Source: Citrobacter gillenii (GTDB lineage Bacteria; Pseudomonadota; Gammaproteobacteria; Enterobacterales; Enterobacteriaceae). Taken from it: a DNA stretch of 64,000 bases. The translations under genes were made by a program, and so were the position numbers. Where the stretch lies: contig NZ_SUQN01000011.1 in NCBI RefSeq assembly GCF_013337685.1, forward strand, positions 46,161-110,160, in the 5' to 3' direction. Shown here in pieces: positions 62,901 to 64,000 of this stretch (position 1 is its first letter; the number at the start of each line of letters is the position of its first letter). The notes beneath the pieces were generated by a model. That model had not been told where the DNA came from and did not search any database. It saw nothing but the letters and a program-made list of their open reading frames with translations.

Positions 62901-64000
62901 TTCGGTGAAGTATCGCCTGTTGTCATCGTACTGCCTGTTAACACATTCCCCGTTAGTCCCGTATCTGAGATAACCTGAAGCAACTGGAGAGAACTGATAT
63001 TCACGTCGTAAATCGAACTTGTCAGCCCGTTATCTCCATTACTGATACTTTCCACACGCGCAGTCAAACCATGCCTGCCATATGACATAATATCTGTAGT
63101 ATAGGACCAACTAGTGCCCACCGTTACTGCTTGCCCCAGACGATTAACGCCATCGTAGATTGCCACGACCTGCCCTACCGTCAAGGACGTCGAGACAGTG
63201 CCTGTTAACGTCAGGATTTGGTCATCGGTCGACTGACTTTTGACAAGTTCCCCGGTCTGGTTACCCTCATTATCACTGATGGAAACAATGGTTGTCGTTT
63301 GGGTTGGAGCACCTAACGTACTGTCAACGTTTAGCGCAAAATTATTGGAGACCACGCGAACGGAACCCATCGAATCTTCAATTTTTGAGGTAAAGATATG
63401 CTTGCCGTCTGAAAGTGGCATAACAGGCGTGAAGGACCAACTGCTGCCTGTGACAACCGCCTCGCCCAATTTAACGCTTCCCTCATAGATACCGATTTTC
63501 TCTCCAGCGCCAAGCAGACCGGCGGCAATAGTACCACTCAGAGTAGGTGTAGCATCATCGGTAAAGCCGTTGTTGGCCACTGGCGCGCCCATATTATCGA
63601 GATGATGCCCCCCCGAAGCGATACTCAGAACGTTTTCAATAACGGTGAAAGCATGACTTAGCAATCCGACATCATTTGTCGCGACATTTTCAACACGGGC
63701 GCTAAGACGGTTCTCTGCCCACGGTACCAACGAACTGGCAAACGTCCAGACTGTACCCGTAACCGTGGCTGTACCCAGACGGGTAGTCCCGTTGTAAATC
63801 GCCACTACCTGGCTTGTCGTTAACGTTTCTGACACCGTGCCTGTCAGCGCCAGAGTCGTGTCGTCAGTTGACTGACCATCTACAAGCTGCCCCTGCTGAC
63901 CACCGGCATTGTCGATAACGGAAACAATGGTTGTTGTCGGCATCACTGCAATATTATCCATCACGGTGAACGCAAAATCACCCGAAGCAATCTGCGCGGT
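59951..64000 (-). CDS. Giant Ig-repeat adhesin, C-terminal part (N-terminus beyond window)
   Basis: About 1350 residues are in view and the frame stays open past the right edge, so no start is shown. It has about 11 repeats of 90-110 residues with the pattern LTGTxxxxLxxGQVVAIYDGxxRLGxAxVxGTxWxF then HxLxARVEN, i.e. BapA/SiiE-type bacterial Ig domains. The last 150 residues form a type I secretion tail: DVLKAGTDLF, QILIDGDKSDSVTLG and VYNSTDGQAQVLIDLQIQ, as in BapA-like proteins. No RTX nonapeptides are seen. The likely substrate of the fusion/ABC/TolC system at 47638-52542, and a biofilm or host adhesin. Repeat divergence is high. Confidence 0.92.
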   Translation of the reverse strand, partial: TAQIASGDFAFTVMDNIAVMPTTTIVSVIDNAGGQQGQLVDGQSTDDTTLALTGTVSETLTTSQVVAIYNGTTRLGTATVTGTVWTFASSLVPWAENRLSARVENVATNDVGLLSHAFTVIENVLSIASGGHHLDNMGAPVANNGFTDDATPTLSGTIAAGLLGAGEKIGIYEGSVKLGEAVVTGSSWSFTPVMPLSDGKHIFTSKIEDSMGSVRVVSNNFALNVDSTLGAPTQTTTIVSISDNEGNQTGELVKSQSTDDQILTLTGTVSTSLTVGQVVAIYDGVNRLGQAVTVGTSWSYTTDIMSYGRHGLTARVESISNGDNGLTSSIYDVNISSLQLLQVISDTGLTGNVLTGSTMTTGDTSPKLVGHLSGELAAGERIAVYNKGLYVGTATLDVGDIWSFTMPTLTDGSYALSVVIENTDTGNRSTQTELVLNIDTVIPTQHAVINSVGNATLSGEGNDVLQPVILGTLDAVLKAGQKVAVYDGTVLLGFATVEGGNWSFKAPELTGGTHTFHAIVEGAGTGPVTPDFVVYENRVSVDRVTDVSATPTITGSLLASVNGSQVLGIYDGSNRIGQATLNADLTWSFKVTTGLAHGAHNLHVQIEDSLHHIPVSRQDFTAVVGVPSATTTIAVLGSDGFVSDGTTPFSMDGIPQLSGTLNKVLTEGERVSIYDGSTYMGSAVVSGTSWTFVLMGGKPNDGDRARPLPWTNGVHNLSVVVENVLSGARGVSTDTVVNIINGNFNAIQDDTGLIQGNIAGAIADNGFIQKPLKDVFTDDDTLVLGGTLSGALVAGEVVAIYDGNVRLGVADITDAAWQFSPTLGVGVHQLVAVVEDSKTHIQHLRLGSFVVHEVIDITPTTTTTINELVDSSTGSNLVSGATASGTSVLVNGTLSHTLLSGEQVVVYDGSSRLGIASLSDLTHWVFQSQNLGLGSHALSARIETIAGTGGLVSSEWDVQIIGSAPTQTATIDGPQVQVHNIYDGSYAKYFVCSAGIQTYYGTMSDKLGGNERLAVYDSGRLVGYGNVDQNLRWTCNVDLSKYGTHLITVKVVDTVTGAEGAQSGFNKVVNLFNDTESSIHIDTIGTFGTDSGAWSGTIEDGGYTDSTSFMVRGKWNLESDVTMVAFIDGTYAATSNTDHYGVWTVNLTNLSVGEHVLTIRGSSFYNNEISNVQDTVHFTVLGTTNGELSAYTHAVNGLHTLAVDSWKHGPSNMRTIDLTQAPSHGQIDHIDLSQNIYTTDSSGKSSLTSWNNSSLKLGLNDVLKAGTDLFNDAKGWSGLTSGGRHQILIDGDKSDSVTLGVSSDASDWSRSAVSITHDNHVYAVYNSTDGQAQVLIDLQIQRAAGGAIV

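Noticed and set aside
59951..64000. RTX toxin
   Set aside because: No GGxGxDxLx nonapeptide repeats are visible; the repeats are Ig-like and the tail is of the BapA type.

Overview
The window is enterobacterial chromosome. Its left end carries the araE-kduD-kduI-yqeF-yqeG order known from Escherichia coli, and many proteins (yahB, yahD-yahJ, yjdI, yjdJ, rcnR, rcnA) are close to E. coli proteins as I remember them. The additions (ogl/kdgM, a complete yah operon with its own transporter, pga, several adhesins) suggest a Citrobacter-like member of the Enterobacteriaceae; genus is an inference and no rRNA or other typing marker is present.

Layout. 1-6441: sugar and oligogalacturonide metabolism: araE (partial), kduD, kduI, ogl (Mn ligands Gln350/His353/His355 visible), porin kdgM and thiolase yqeF, with AraC, CRP and KdgR-like sites. 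6542-10705: LysR regulator facing a PACE efflux gene, yqeG, and divergent rcnR/rcnA with two textbook RcnR operators between them. 10757-20581: the yahJ-yahI-(NCS2 transporter)-yahG-yahF-yahE-yahD operon and divergent LysR gene yahB, paralogous to the oxamate transcarbamylase genes (fdrA/ylbE/ylbF plus carbamate kinase). 20627-27568: yjdJ, yjdI and pgaABCD for poly-N-acetylglucosamine, with a CsrA-type leader hairpin. 28362-36682: two large surface proteins, an intimin-like inverse autotransporter and a classical autotransporter.

36700-59900 is AT-rich accessory DNA. It opens with a broken tyrosine integrase and a fragment matching the 3' end of tRNA-Gly(CCC), glyU, the tRNA next to yqeG in E. 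coli. Next come a CP4-type module (cbtA/cbeA toxin-antitoxin, yeeT, yeeS, klcA, DUF905), a truncated type VI secretion cluster (tssB, tssC, hcp, tssE, 37 codons of tssF) joined directly to a 5'-truncated bufferin-type operon (bufB', bufC, doxX, ECF sigma), then a type I secretion system (membrane-fusion protein, ABC transporter, TolC-like protein) with an RcsA-like regulator, an RcsB-like response regulator and a 1259-residue hybrid kinase. A decayed IS3-family element follows.

59951-64000 is the C-terminal part of a giant Ig-repeat adhesin (11 repeats plus a type I secretion tail in view) running off the right edge; it is the likely substrate of the type I system. Overall the right two thirds is a surface-adhesion and biofilm region assembled by repeated insertion and deletion. 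The most notable points are the T6SS/bufferin deletion junction, the Rcs-like regulatory pair inside the adhesin locus, the glyU attachment remnant, and yahE, which seems to lack a normal start codon.
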